The position numbers and the translations under genes are program-made. Shown here piece by piece: positions 1-8,656 of a stretch of 64,000 nucleotides of DNA. Under the pieces are notes generated by a model, which was not told the DNA's origin, did not search any database, and saw only the letters and a list, made by a program, of their open reading frames with translations. The DNA comes from Pseudomonas poae (lineage in GTDB: Bacteria > Pseudomonadota > Gammaproteobacteria > Pseudomonadales > Pseudomonadaceae). How positions within the stretch are numbered: position 1 is the stretch's first letter; the number at the start of each line of letters is the position of its first letter. The stretch covers positions 1-64,000 of the forward strand of contig NZ_JYLI01000024.1 of the NCBI RefSeq assembly GCF_001439785.1, in the 5' to 3' direction.

Positions 1-118
1 CGATATCAGCCATTTTTTGATGCATCGCTATAACTGGATTAGGCCTCATCAATTCAACGATGGGTTGGCCCCAGCGCGGGCCGAGGAAAAACTTAACGTC
101 GTGTCCGGGATTAGTTGA
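1..118 (+). pseudogene. IS3-family transposase OrfB, C-terminal end (cut by window edge)
   Basis: The frame beginning at base 2 reads the final 38 codons of an IS3-family OrfB integrase, with the typical tail RYNWIRPHQFNDGLAPARAE and a TGA at 116-118. The DDE catalytic core would lie upstream, outside the window. The reading frame ends right at the probable terminal inverted repeat, as is usual for this family. Whether the element is intact cannot be told from here. Confidence 0.75.
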
Positions 119-126
119 CCACTACA
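103..126. mobile_element. Right terminal repeat of an IS3-family element
   Basis: The segment ending TTGACCACTACA reads in reverse as TGTAGTGGTCAACTAATCC, which has the look of an IS3-family end (TGT...ACA). Immediately after it the sequence becomes the interior of an IS21-type istA, so the IS3 element inserted into istA. The other end is outside the window, so the target duplication cannot be checked. Confidence 0.5.
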
Positions 127-691
127 GTATCAGGTTAGGGTAGGCAGCGACTACCACGTACAATTTGAAGAGCACAGCTACTCGGTTCCTTACCACTTCG
201 CGAATCTTCTTGTCGATTTGCGCGTGCGAGACGATTGGCTCGAAATCATTCATCAGCGCCGTCTCATCGGCTCGCACAAGCTCAATCGTCAGCGGGGCAC
301 TAGCACTCTCAAAGAGCACTTGGCCCCGAATCACAGATATTTCCAGGACTCCCAGCCGGAAGCTCTGATTGTCTGGGCTGAGACTATTGGGCCGGAAACG
401 CTCCGTTTCGTGAAGGACAACCTCAACCTGCGGAAAGATTTCTCGACCGGTTTGAAGGTCGTTGTTGGCCTGAAACGTGACGTTCGCAAAGGGGCAATCA
501 CACCGTCACGCCTTGAGTCCGCGTGCGGCTATGCGAATAGCTTGAACATCCTAAGTTCTGAGCGGCTGCGTTCGATCCTTCGGAACGAATCTGACCTGCG
601 CCCCAACTACCGAAGATCCGCCCCCTTGGTCGAACACGCCAACATACGTGGTGCTGAATACTACGCCTCACAGGGAGATGAGCCGCTATGA
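127..691 (+). pseudogene. istA: IS21-family transposase IstA, 3' fragment
   Basis: The open frame continues from the IS3 end through the C-terminal part of IstA: GSDYHVQFEEHSYSVPYHF, then the RGTSTLKEHLAPNHR stretch and a helical tail. These are typical of the beta-barrel and C-terminal region of IS21 transposases. The N-terminal HTH and most of the DDE core are missing, replaced by the IS3 element. A TTG at 218 could start a 157-residue product, but no ribosome-binding site supports it and it would lack catalysis. The stop overlaps the istB start (ATGA), the normal IS21 arrangement. Confidence 0.8.
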
Positions 692-1437
692 AGTCAATCC
701 TCGATACTGCCCAAAACCTTATGTCTCTTGGTCTGCACGGGATGGCAGCAGCCTACGAGCGTCAGCTTGAAACACCGGCGCTGCTGAAAGAACCATTCGA
801 AACAAGGCTTGGTTTAATGATGGATGCCGAAAATAGCGAGCGTGAGAGCAGAAAGGTTGGACGTTTGCTAAAGAACGCAAGGCTTCGTGAGAATGAAGCC
901 ACAATAGACAGCATTGAATTCAAGGCGTCTCGAGGCATAGACCGCAATACGGTCATGTCCCTTGGTGAGTGCGAGTGGTTAGCGCGACGTCAGAATGTGA
1001 TCATCACGGGCGCTACGGGCACTGGCAAAACCTGGCTCGCTTGCGCACTCGGAAACCAAGCCTGCCGCCTTGGGCGAGCGACGCTGTATCGCACTGCCAC
1101 GAAGCTTTTTGAAGAAATCTCACTTTCTTACGCTGACCACACCACGCCTAAACTACGTCGGCATTTGATCCGCGCAGAATTATTAGTCATAGATGATTTG
1201 GGCATCGGTGGCATTGACGCCCAGTTGGGCCCGTTCCTCCTGGACGTTATCGACGAGCAGTCACAGAACGGCTCATTGTTGATTACAAGTCAGTACCCTA
1301 AAGAAAAATGGTATGACCTGTTCTCCGACCCCACGATTGCCGATGCAATTCTTGACCGTATCGTTCACAAGTCCCACGTTATAGAACTGAAAGGCGAATC
1401 AATGCGAAGGATCAAAAGTCGCAAACGGTTGCAATAG
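688..1437 (+). CDS. istB: IS21-family helper ATPase IstB
   Basis: A 249-residue AAA+ ATPase of the IstB/DnaC type, which assembles on target DNA and activates the IstA transposase. Walker A is GATGTGKTW (about residues 106-114), Walker B is LLVIDDLG (about 165-172), and the C-terminal arginine-rich region IVHKSHVIELKGESMRR is characteristic. Length is normal (about 245-260). It starts by ATGA overlap with the istA fragment. The gene appears intact, but its partner is destroyed by the IS3 insertion, so the element is probably immobile unless another IstA is supplied. Confidence 0.92.
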   Translation: MKSILDTAQNLMSLGLHGMAAAYERQLETPALLKEPFETRLGLMMDAENSERESRKVGRLLKNARLRENEATIDSIEFKASRGIDRNTVMSLGECEWLARRQNVIITGATGTGKTWLACALGNQACRLGRATLYRTATKLFEEISLSYADHTTPKLRRHLIRAELLVIDDLGIGGIDAQLGPFLLDVIDEQSQNGSLLITSQYPKEKWYDLFSDPTIADAILDRIVHKSHVIELKGESMRRIKSRKRLQ

Positions 1438-1458
1438 GATCCGGTGTTTATCCAGGTG

Positions 1459-1522
1459 GGCAATACGAATGCAATTGGTCAAATTGAATGCAAGCAGTTG
1501 GTCAAATGCAACGCAATCACCT
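1459..1522. repeat. IS21-type end repeats
   Basis: After istB there are tandem copies of a degenerate unit: GAATGCAATTGGTCAAATT, GAATGCAAGCAGTTGGTCAA, ATGCAACGC. Multiple short repeats near the termini are typical of IS21 elements, where they bind IstA. A related set in the same orientation occurs at 19625-19690, at the other edge of the island. Confidence 0.6.
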
Positions 1523-1900
1523 GTTTTTTCAATAATGTATAATTGGCGGGATTAAGATTTTTGCTATGCTCTTTGAATCATCCTACCTTAATCAGATCTG
1601 AGGGTTGAAACCTTTAGTAAGTCCCAGCCCCAGTGCTAGCCCTATTTAAATTTAACAGTCCAGAGGTGATCCAGCTGGGTTGTGCAAATGGGGCTTAGCA
1701 TCTGGCGCTTCATACCCCAGTATGGCGTTATGGGAACATCTCAAGAGCGTACGGTGCCTCGGCCCCATTTTACGTTGATCTGATCCATCATGCTTTGTGA
1801 GGCGCAGCGGCCGCACGTTGGCGGAACTATCAGGTAGTTAAACTTCTAGTTTGCGCCACTGACAAAGCCAGGGCGCATGCTAGCCTGTTAATTAATGAGG
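1523..1900. other. Non-coding stretch between IS21 remnant and the respiratory block
   Basis: About 380 bases without a convincing gene. Short frames are not supported by a start with a ribosome-binding site or by recognisable composition. It contains an AT-rich piece (TAATGTATAATTGG near 1535) that resembles a -10 element, but no matching -35 was seen. Confidence 0.5.
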
Positions 1901-2281
1901 TTACGGTTTAGCAACGTGCCAGACTTGGTTGACACCGTCGCCGGTTGTATCCCCTGGCTTGGTATCTTTGACCCAGCTGTAAAGTGGCATGCCTTTGTAA
2001 GCCCATTGTTTTGTGCCATCGTCTCGAGTGACGACAGAATAATCATGATCCGCTTTGGCGTTTGCCGACACTGCCAGAGGTGGCCAGTTTGCAGCGCATG
2101 GCCCAGTGCAGACCGACTTGCCCGAGGTGTCCTTACCGAACGTGTACAGAGTCATTCCTTTCGCGTCTACGAGTACTTTTCCCTTGTCTGTTTCAGCAAC
2201 CTTGACTGGCGCGTCGGCGAACGCAAAACCAGATATGCAGCAGACGGCAACAGCAGCGGTGAGGATCATTTTTTTGAACAT
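1901..2281 (-). CDS. Exported COG4315-type (secreted repeat) protein
   Basis: 126 residues with a clear Sec signal peptide (MFKKMILTAAVAVCCISGFAFA). The rest matches the layout of the secreted repeat family of unknown function: two copies of a roughly 45-residue unit, GMTLYTFGKDTSGKSVCTGPC...WPPL and GMPLYSWVKDTKPGDTTGDGV, ending QVWHVAKP. These proteins are periplasmic or lipid-linked and have been suspected of redox or stress roles, but no activity is established. The start has a good ribosome-binding site (AAAGGAAT). It lies 121 bases downstream of the oxidase genes on the same strand and may be the last gene of that block or have its own promoter. Confidence 0.8.
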   Translation of the reverse strand: MFKKMILTAAVAVCCISGFAFADAPVKVAETDKGKVLVDAKGMTLYTFGKDTSGKSVCTGPCAANWPPLAVSANAKADHDYSVVTRDDGTKQWAYKGMPLYSWVKDTKPGDTTGDGVNQVWHVAKP

Positions 2282-2402
2282 ACGTATTCCTTTGGTTTTT
2301 GTGAATTTTTGTAGGCTCGCCTGCTATTTGAAATAGTACGCGACCAGACAGTAGACGAACGCCAGACAGTTCTATTCCAGTTCCGTAAAAAACTTCCCAA
2401 TA

Positions 2403-2597
2403 TTATGTTTTACCGGAACCCTGATCTTTCCCCCCCTGTTGATCCAATGGCGTTCTTATTTGAGCAAAACGACGTTCACGCTCAAGCATCACGAGCTTGG
2501 GCGCCTCACTCCACAGCCGAAGTTCAGGGCTGACCCACCAAGCTACAACGAATGCAGAAACGATCAGGGTCATCACAATTACCATTGAAGCAAACAT
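2403..2597 (-). CDS. Small membrane protein at the end of the oxidase operon
   Basis: 64 residues: one N-terminal membrane helix (about 5-24), then a charged cytoplasmic tail rich in Arg and Lys. It begins three bases after the CcoO/P-like stop, with AGGAG before the ATG, so it is translationally linked to the oxidase. By size, single helix and position it could play the part of the small accessory subunits CcoQ or CcoM, but its sequence is not recognisably either of them. Function is inferred from context only. Confidence 0.7.
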   Translation of the reverse strand: MFASMVIVMTLIVSAFVVAWWVSPELRLWSEAPKLVMLERERRFAQIRTPLDQQGGKDQGSGKT

Positions 2598-2600
2598 GAT

Positions 2601-3890
2601 TCACTCCTGCTCGGTAGGTTGGTATAGCGTACGCAAATAGGTAACTACAGCAGTTCGTTGTTCGTCCGAGAGCACTGCTTTCCAGGGAGGCATTGCCGTA
2701 CCTGGTATGCCTTCACGCAAGACGTTCTCCAGATACGCCGTGTTGCCTTTCTTCTCCCAGAAGTTCGCGGGGCGTGGGGAGAGCCCGCGAGATGCAGGCC
2801 CATTGCCCTGGCCACTGGCACCGTGGCAGCTAGCACAATTGGTGGAAAATAGAGACTGCCCAAGCGCTACGTCGCTAGACGGCAAGGCGCGCTCGTCCGC
2901 TGTATGCAGGCTTTGCACATAAAGCGTGAGTGCCACCAGCGTTGAGTTATCAAGGTCTCTCCAAGCGGGCATTGCTGTCCCGGGCCTGCCGTTCCACAAA
3001 ACATCGGCTAAATGCCGGGTTGTAAATTGTGCATCGCGCAGGTTAGCCGGACGTGGCAGCAACGTCGGCGCCGCTAAGCCATCACCTGTTCCACTCGGAC
3101 CATGGCACCCGGCGCAGTTCTCCGCGAAAGCCGCTTGTCCCAGACGTAATGCGATCGAGCGGTCATTTGCGTTAGTAGGTATCACAAAGCCAGGCACTGG
3201 CCCATCCAAGCGAGGTCGCGCGGCGATTGCATCTTGGCTTACATTGAGTGACGCCGACATTTCTTCATCTGCCATGCTGTCGTGCGACATCGCGTTACTG
3301 CTCTTCTGGGTTGATTGTTGAGCGTCAACCTGCGCCTGAAGCGGATCGTCATAACCCGAAACTTTTCTAGCTCTACCAAGCGTCTGTAAGTAGGCAACGA
3401 GGTCAATTCCATCCGATGTCGGTTTGTTGGCATCACCTTTAAACAACCAGGGATAGCCAGGCATTACAGAGTCACGAACGACATATCGAGGATTGAATAG
3501 GTGGGTCAGATGCCAATCATTACTTCGTACCTCGGTTTCCCGAGCTAAATCAGGACCAATGCGGCGAGTCCCCCAGAGTTGTGGGTAGTCGTATTTCGTT
3601 TCCCATGCTTCAGTGGGCGCCCCCCAGCGACTGACGTCCTGAGCTACGAATCGTACTTGTTGAGTATGACAATAACCGCACCCTTCGCGGGCATATACAA
3701 TGCGCCCTCGTTCTTCTTTCGCGGAATACTGTTGCATGTTGGCAGGTGCACGGGCCTCGATTTCCTTTTGCAGTTGCTTCCCAGGCAATATCCCGAGCAG
3801 CATAAACGACAAGATAAAGAAGCCGATACCGGCTACAAATATGATCAGATAGGCGCTATTGAACAGGCGATGCTTGGTAACCGTTTGCAT
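2601..3890 (-). CDS. Triheme CcoO/CcoP-like fusion subunit of a cbb3-type oxidase
   Basis: 429 residues. One N-terminal membrane anchor (about 12-34), then a CcoO-like cytochrome domain with CGYCH at 71-75, the CcoO-typical QVRFVAQDVSRWG and the Met ligand in SVMPGYPWL (143). A 60-residue linker rich in Ser, Met and Asp leads to two more cytochrome c domains with CAGCH at 259-263 and CASCH at 352-356, each with a GTAMP methionine (307, 400), like the diheme CcoP. In ordinary cbb3 oxidases CcoO (one heme) and CcoP (two hemes) are separate; here they are one polypeptide. It should carry electrons from periplasmic cytochrome c to subunit I, encoded three bases upstream. This gene is the second oxidase gene of the block. 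Confidence 0.85.
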   Translation of the reverse strand: MQTVTKHRLFNSAYLIIFVAGIGFFILSFMLLGILPGKQLQKEIEARAPANMQQYSAKEERGRIVYAREGCGYCHTQQVRFVAQDVSRWGAPTEAWETKYDYPQLWGTRRIGPDLARETEVRSNDWHLTHLFNPRYVVRDSVMPGYPWLFKGDANKPTSDGIDLVAYLQTLGRARKVSGYDDPLQAQVDAQQSTQKSSNAMSHDSMADEEMSASLNVSQDAIAARPRLDGPVPGFVIPTNANDRSIALRLGQAAFAENCAGCHGPSGTGDGLAAPTLLPRPANLRDAQFTTRHLADVLWNGRPGTAMPAWRDLDNSTLVALTLYVQSLHTADERALPSSDVALGQSLFSTNCASCHGASGQGNGPASRGLSPRPANFWEKKGNTAYLENVLREGIPGTAMPPWKAVLSDEQRTAVVTYLRTLYQPTEQE

Positions 3891-3893
3891 ACC

Positions 3894-5351
3894 TTAAACT
3901 CCCGCTAACGTAGGGTGAATGACGGGAGAGGTACTTACGGCAGCACCGTTGTTTCGGGCTCCTGTAGTTAGGCCCAGGAAAAACGCGATGAAGCCTGCCA
4001 GAATCGGCAATCCGCTTAGGTCTCTGATCCACCAGTACGCCAGAGATGCGCGTACAGAGTCCATCCACGGCGCGGTGGTTTCCCATATTTGTGCCTGTAC
4101 CAAACCGCCGGCCGTTAGTGTGGTGAACATGGCCAGTAGGCCGATAGTTATCAGCCAGTAAGCCCAATTCATCGCCGCTGCGCTGTAGCGGTTGTTTGGT
4201 ATACGCTGCCAGGCATGGGCAATCCCGCCAGCGGCAACGAAGGTTGCAAAACCCAGCATCGCGAGATGCGAATGGCCAATTACCCAATCGGAAAAGTGAG
4301 TCAATCGGTTGACCGGCATCAGAGCCTGGAACGCGCCCTGCAAACTGACGATTAAATAGAACACCGTGCCCGTCCAGACAAACCTCAGAGGGACATCGCT
4401 TGCGACTGTCGAAGCTTGGCCTCGCAGTGACATCAGTTGGTTGAATACAACTAGTATCACGTCCATGCCCAAATACACGGAGGCGATAATGGCCGCCTTC
4501 TGCGCGTCCATGGGGATAGCCGAATAGACGTAATGGTGAGTGCCATTGAGCGGATAAAAAAAGAATAGAAACCAGAAACCGATCATTGACAAAAAGTGGC
4601 TATAGATAGGTCGATTGGTGGCGGCCGGAATAATGTAGTAAGAGATCGCAAGTACAAATGGCGTAACGAACAAACCCACTGCGTCGTGAATCCAAAGCCC
4701 GCTGAATGCAGCACCTTGCGCGCCGGGGATAAATGCAGGCGCGAAATTTCCTACTGGATATGCAAGCAGCGTAAATACGGCTCCGCCGATCAGGTACCAA
4801 GCCGAAATATACAAGCCTCCTCGTTGCCGCTTAAGCAAGAAAGGCCCCGCGAATTGGGCACATACCAAAATCAGACCGAGTACTACCACTAGGTCCACGA
4901 TCATTGGGAACTCCGCCCATTCTAAAGACTGTATTGCGAACCATGGGCTATCGAGCCCGAGGGAAATAAGTAACCATCCGGGCAAAAGGACACCAAGATT
5001 CCAAATATAGAAAATGACCCAGCCCAATCTGCGACTGAACACCGGGCGATCAGCCAGGCGCGGGACCATGTGGTAACAGAACGCAAAGAAAGCATTGGCA
5101 AGCCAACCAAAAAAAATACCTTGTGTGTGATCGAACCTCAGGCGACCCCAGGTCAGCGCTGCGTGGCTACTCAGCAGATCGGGCATTGTCAGCTTCAGAG
5201 CAACAAGCAGGCCCGCAAGAGCTGATAGAAACAGTGTGATCACTGCTGCATAACCGTGGGCTTTGATAAGATCGTAATCAATGCGCGGCAAAATATCCGA
5301 GGGTTGATTCGCGTCTAGAGCATGCTCTGTTCCAGCTATCAGTCTACTCAT
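3894..5351 (-). CDS. cbb3-type (C-family) heme-copper oxidase subunit I, CcoN-like
   Basis: 485 residues with about 12 membrane helices. The C-family ligands are all present: H75 (low-spin heme, RFDHTQG), H222 (Cu-B, WIHDAVG), H272 and H273 (Cu-B, NGTHHY), H360 and H362 (GHSHLAMLG). The helix-VII tyrosine typical of cbb3 enzymes is conserved as Y266, six residues before H272. So it should reduce O2 to water. It differs from housekeeping CcoN (IHDAVG instead of GHNAVG; different N-terminus), so it is a divergent branch. No CcoG/H/I/S assembly genes are nearby, so maturation would depend on those elsewhere in the genome. Its start overlaps the preceding cytochrome gene by eight bases. Confidence 0.87.
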   Translation of the reverse strand: MSRLIAGTEHALDANQPSDILPRIDYDLIKAHGYAAVITLFLSALAGLLVALKLTMPDLLSSHAALTWGRLRFDHTQGIFFGWLANAFFAFCYHMVPRLADRPVFSRRLGWVIFYIWNLGVLLPGWLLISLGLDSPWFAIQSLEWAEFPMIVDLVVVLGLILVCAQFAGPFLLKRQRGGLYISAWYLIGGAVFTLLAYPVGNFAPAFIPGAQGAAFSGLWIHDAVGLFVTPFVLAISYYIIPAATNRPIYSHFLSMIGFWFLFFFYPLNGTHHYVYSAIPMDAQKAAIIASVYLGMDVILVVFNQLMSLRGQASTVASDVPLRFVWTGTVFYLIVSLQGAFQALMPVNRLTHFSDWVIGHSHLAMLGFATFVAAGGIAHAWQRIPNNRYSAAAMNWAYWLITIGLLAMFTTLTAGGLVQAQIWETTAPWMDSVRASLAYWWIRDLSGLPILAGFIAFFLGLTTGARNNGAAVSTSPVIHPTLAGV

Positions 5352-5850
5352 GGCTTAGCTCCTTCAACGAAACGGTTTTGGAGCGGCTTAGAATCCATGC
5401 TGCCGTTCCTGATCGCTCCTCCGGCGTCAGTGTTATGTCCGTAGGCCCTGCAGAATAACCATCCCATCCTGGTTGGGGATGGGAAATGGCAGCGACCATG
5501 ACAGCCAATGCTTCGTGATTAAGCGGCTTCGTCCCAATTACAGATTTATATCGTGCAAGGACTGCATTCCAGCTAGGACCTACCGAACGTTGAGTCGCGT
5601 CATGACACCCTGCGCAACGCTGTTGGACCACAATTGCGCCTGCGCCGACCAATGCAGTGGTCAACTCGACCTTATCTGTTGAGTCCACTCGCGACGGGAG
5701 AGCATCTCCTCGTCGGGTGATATCCGAGGCGCCGTGGGTGCCGATGACCTTCCAAGATATCAACGTGCCGAGCGCCAATACACCAATCAACATAGCCAAT
5801 GCAGTTCGGGAAATCCCATGGGCCGATGTGTCGCGAACAGGATCACTCAT
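5344..5850 (-). CDS. Membrane-anchored monoheme cytochrome c
   Basis: 168 residues: a membrane anchor at about 16-36 and a periplasmic domain with one heme site, CAGCH (79-83), followed by VGPSW, the usual proline segment of class I cytochromes. A late Met ligand is not obvious, so the second axial ligand is uncertain. It overlaps sorB by four bases (ATGA) upstream and the oxidase subunit I gene downstream by eight. That placement suggests it passes electrons between the SorAB-like dehydrogenase and the oxidase. Confidence 0.8.
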   Translation of the reverse strand: MSDPVRDTSAHGISRTALAMLIGVLALGTLISWKVIGTHGASDITRRGDALPSRVDSTDKVELTTALVGAGAIVVQQRCAGCHDATQRSVGPSWNAVLARYKSVIGTKPLNHEALAVMVAAISHPQPGWDGYSAGPTDITLTPEERSGTAAWILSRSKTVSLKELSHE

Positions 5851-6209
5851 GGTGTCTCCTTGCCATTGAAGAACATCAGATAATCGATGATTGGTTGTAC
5901 GGCTTCGTCGGGGATGGGCGCTCCATATTCGTCGCGCATTTTGGCGACCTCAGCCGCCCAGGTTTTACGCGGAAATGCAGGTTGGTTGGTAACGTAACGA
6001 GGAGAATGGCAGATCACGCATTGTGCCAGAAATTCGCTGCGCCCCGGACCGTCCGGCAAGTAGGGCTCGTCGTGGGGAACAGTGATTGAGTGCACGGGAG
6101 CACCAAAATCGACCTTCGGTTCCTCGGCCGCAAAGGCGCTTGGTATCCAAATAGGTAGGCTACACATCAAGGCAAAAAAGAGCATTCTAGGCTGGAGAAA
6201 TGTCGTCAT
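5847..6209 (-). CDS. sorB: SorB-like periplasmic cytochrome c subunit of sulfite dehydrogenase
   Basis: Chosen start at 6209 gives 120 residues with a Sec signal (MTTFLQPRM...PSAFA) and a ribosome-binding site (GGTGTGAG); a longer frame from 6254 would run back over sorA. One heme site, CVICH (64-68), lies in a SorB-type setting: GRSEFLAQ before it, then RKTWAAEV and an acidic helix ending IIDYLMFFNG. In SorAB enzymes this subunit takes electrons from the Mo centre to soluble cytochrome c. It begins one base after the sorA stop. The pairing is strong; the substrate is inferred from the family. Confidence 0.8.
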   Translation of the reverse strand: MTTFLQPRMLFFALMCSLPIWIPSAFAAEEPKVDFGAPVHSITVPHDEPYLPDGPGRSEFLAQCVICHSPRYVTNQPAFPRKTWAAEVAKMRDEYGAPIPDEAVQPIIDYLMFFNGKETP

Positions 6210-6210
6210 C

Positions 6211-7446
6211 TCACACCACCATTCCAGTGGTTTGTTCGATAACCCGGCGCGCATAGCCTCCCCGATTCCACTGGGTGGTCAGTTGACCTTGCCCGGCGCG
6301 GTTGGTGGCGCGGACCTTGAACGTGTATCGGCCTTTGTCAAGGGGGGTCCATACGAAGCGCCACCGACGCCAAGAGAACCGGCCGATCTCGGGGTCGAGC
6401 GTCGCATCTGCCCAAGTACGCCCGCCGTCAACTGAAACCTCAACCCGAGCGATACCATCGCCGCCATCATTGGCTAAGCCCTCTAGCATGTATGGATGAT
6501 TTACAAGCAATAGTTCTTCGGGTTCTGGACGTACGAATACGGAGTGAGTGACAAAGCGGTTGATGGGTACCGTTTTCTTGGAGAGGTTTCCTGGCTCCTC
6601 GTTGATCTCTGGATTATCAGGAATTCGGTAGGCTTGGTTCATCCAAATATTGCTTAAAGGTTTATCTAGCACCTCAATGTGAGCCAATGATTTAATCCAG
6701 TAAGTCGCGTACCAACCGGGTACCACTAAGCGCAATGGAAAGCCATTGAGCATCGGCAGTGGTGCGCCATTCATTGCGTATGCAACCATCACATCACCAT
6801 CATTGGCATGGTCAAACTTCAATGACTTCACGATCTTTGGCAAGCCTGGCATTGGCGACTCATCCAGCCCAGAAATTGCCACCTCGACTGCTCCTGCTTT
6901 AACACCTGCACGATCAAGGAGGTCCTTGAGGCGAACGCCTGTCCACTGTGCATTTCCCATCGCGCCAAATTGCCATTGCCCACCAGGAGGTTTAGGACCA
7001 AACAAGCTTCTGGCATTGCCTGAACATTGGTTCATGGCCACCAGTGTCACGGGCTCGAACTCGTTGACCAAGGCATCAAGAGAAAAAGACTGAGGATTGG
7101 CAACCTGGCCATCGAGACGCAGTCGAAAGGTTCGCGTATCGACCTGAGTTGGATACCCCGACAGATGCCACCGAACAAAATAGGCTTCGTTAGGCGTCAG
7201 GTCCTGGCGAAAATAATGCAGCGGCGTTTCCAACTGCGGCGGACGATCAGTAATCAGAATCAGTCCCGTTTTCTCTGGAAAACGTACAAGGCGTCGTTCG
7301 GACTCTGCGGATTCGATCCTATCTAGTTGCGCCAAGTCCGTTCCAGAAAGGGCTTGGCGCGGAAGCAGGCTAGCGAGACCAGCGCTAGTGGCCAACCCGA
7401 GTAAACGACGGCGATTCATCATCCAGAACTCATCACTTCCATTCAT
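6211..7446 (-). CDS. sorA: SorA-like molybdenum sulfite dehydrogenase, catalytic subunit
   Basis: 411 residues of the sulfite oxidase family. A twin-arginine signal (NRRRLLGLATSAG, residues 11-23) indicates export of the folded Mo protein. The molybdenum-ligating cysteine is in VAMNQCSGNAR (C141); FGAMGNAQWTGVRLKDLLDRAG follows, as in SorA and SoxC, and the C-terminal dimerisation domain (RVEVSVDGGRTW...RWRFVW) is present. Expected reaction: sulfite to sulfate, electrons to SorB. Other members of the family oxidise different substrates, but the paired cytochrome, the YeiE-like regulator and the SSU1-like exporter favour sulfite. It is the second gene of the minus-strand block. Confidence 0.85.
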   Translation of the reverse strand: MNGSDEFWMMNRRRLLGLATSAGLASLLPRQALSGTDLAQLDRIESAESERRLVRFPEKTGLILITDRPPQLETPLHYFRQDLTPNEAYFVRWHLSGYPTQVDTRTFRLRLDGQVANPQSFSLDALVNEFEPVTLVAMNQCSGNARSLFGPKPPGGQWQFGAMGNAQWTGVRLKDLLDRAGVKAGAVEVAISGLDESPMPGLPKIVKSLKFDHANDGDVMVAYAMNGAPLPMLNGFPLRLVVPGWYATYWIKSLAHIEVLDKPLSNIWMNQAYRIPDNPEINEEPGNLSKKTVPINRFVTHSVFVRPEPEELLLVNHPYMLEGLANDGGDGIARVEVSVDGGRTWADATLDPEIGRFSWRRWRFVWTPLDKGRYTFKVRATNRAGQGQLTTQWNRGGYARRVIEQTTGMVV

Positions 7447-7473
7447 TATTATTCACCAGGTCGTGGAGTATCA

Positions 7474-7495
7474 GCAGGCCCTCGAGAAGGCCTGC
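7474..7495. other. Perfect stem-loop between propeller gene and sorA
   Basis: GCAGGCC and GGCCTGC pair perfectly around an eight-base loop. No strong T-run follows on either strand, so it is more likely an mRNA-processing or stabilising hairpin, or a weak attenuator, than a full terminator. It would let the first gene be expressed at a different level from sorA. Confidence 0.5.
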
Positions 7496-7505
7496 GTTGT
7501 TTCGA

Positions 7506-8498
7506 TCAGTCAGCCTTGAGCGTCGATACCACCTTGTTGCTGGCGAGATCGACGGTGGAGATGCTCAGGTCCTCGTTGAGGACATAAGCCTTCGACTTGT
7601 CTTTGGTGAAGACAATGGCCTGGCGGGGTGCCTTCAAACCGGTCACAGTGGTCGTCACTTTCAGCGTTTTGGTGTCTATCACTGACAGGGTGTTGTCACC
7701 CAGGTTACCCGAGTAGACGTGCAGTCCGTCTGGAGTCAGGGCTGCACCGTAGGGGTCTTTGCCCACCATAACGGTGGTTGTGATAGCGCGTTTTTGAGTG
7801 TCGACAACTGCGATGCTGTTACTGCCGCTGTTAGCCGCGTACAGCGTATTGCCGTCGGCCGATATGGAGATGGCGCGCAACTTGTTGAAGCCAGTGATCT
7901 CACCTTCGATCTTATTGGTCTTGCTGTCGACCAGGGTGATTTTGTCGCCAAGAAAGTTGGTGACATAGACGGTTTTGCCGTCAGGGCTTACTCGGATGCC
8001 TTGGCGCGGTTGGGAGAAGCCAGGTACCACAGCTACTGGTCGTTGGTGATCAAGGTCAATAACCGACAAGGTGCTGGCGGCCTCGTTGTTGACGTAGAGC
8101 AGGCTCCCATCCTTGCTGAGCGTGGTACCAAAAGCACCTGCACCTAACGGAAGATCTGCGATGACTTTTAATGTTTTGGTGTCGATCTTACGAACGACCC
8201 CTAAGCTGCTGTCGGAAAGGTAGAACACATCGCCGTTTGGAGAAAAGACAATGTTGCGTGGCGTGATATAGCCGGTGAGAACCTGACGAACCTTGCCGGT
8301 TTTCAAGTCGTAGACCACCACGTCAGGACGCTGACTGTAGGAGACTACGGCTGTCGATTCGTCAGGGCTGACAGCCAGTGAGTTGTTATGAATATCACCA
8401 TCGAAGGTCCAGCGATCTTCCGCTGCCGACGCACTCATTGATGCGGCGAGCGCGATACCCAACGCCAGTGCAGTCACTGTTTTCTTGATCACATTCAT
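7506..8498 (-). CDS. Exported YVTN/YncE-type beta-propeller protein
   Basis: 330 residues: Sec signal (MNVIKKTVTALALGIALAAS..ASA), then about seven repeats of roughly 42 residues with the YVTN-family pattern (LSPDGKTVYVTNFLGDKIT, ISADGNTLYAANSGSNSIAV, LTPDGLHVYSGNLGDNTLSV). Such seven-bladed propellers sit in the periplasm and serve as binding or scaffolding proteins, often beside cytochromes. A good ribosome-binding site (GAGGAA) precedes the ATG. It is the first gene of the sulfite/oxidase block, with a candidate operator 126 bases upstream. No catalytic motif is seen, so the role is unknown. Confidence 0.85.
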   Translation of the reverse strand: MNVIKKTVTALALGIALAASMSASAAEDRWTFDGDIHNNSLAVSPDESTAVVSYSQRPDVVVYDLKTGKVRQVLTGYITPRNIVFSPNGDVFYLSDSSLGVVRKIDTKTLKVIADLPLGAGAFGTTLSKDGSLLYVNNEAASTLSVIDLDHQRPVAVVPGFSQPRQGIRVSPDGKTVYVTNFLGDKITLVDSKTNKIEGEITGFNKLRAISISADGNTLYAANSGSNSIAVVDTQKRAITTTVMVGKDPYGAALTPDGLHVYSGNLGDNTLSVIDTKTLKVTTTVTGLKAPRQAIVFTKDKSKAYVLNEDLSISTVDLASNKVVSTLKAD

Positions 8499-8623
8499 CA
8501 GAGGTTCCTCACAAGGGGCAGCCAGGCGTGAGATTGCGCCTTGGCAAATGCAGCTCGCTGATTGCTGCTAGACAATGAGTTGACCTTAAGCGCTTGGGAT
8601 AAATTCCGAAAACAAGTTGTTGT

Positions 8624-8637
8624 GGTAGTAGTTACCT
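8624..8637 (-). promoter_or_regulatory. Candidate LysR operator upstream of the sor/oxidase block
   Basis: On the minus strand this reads AGGTAACTACTACC, a palindrome GGTA-N5-TACC. A second site with the same AGGTAAC-N4-ACC pattern lies at 9571-9584 between the LysR gene and the exporter. Two related palindromes at the two promoter regions flanking one LysR gene suggest shared control. Not tested. Confidence 0.45.
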
Positions 8638-8656
8638 ACTTTTCAAATAGATTTCG

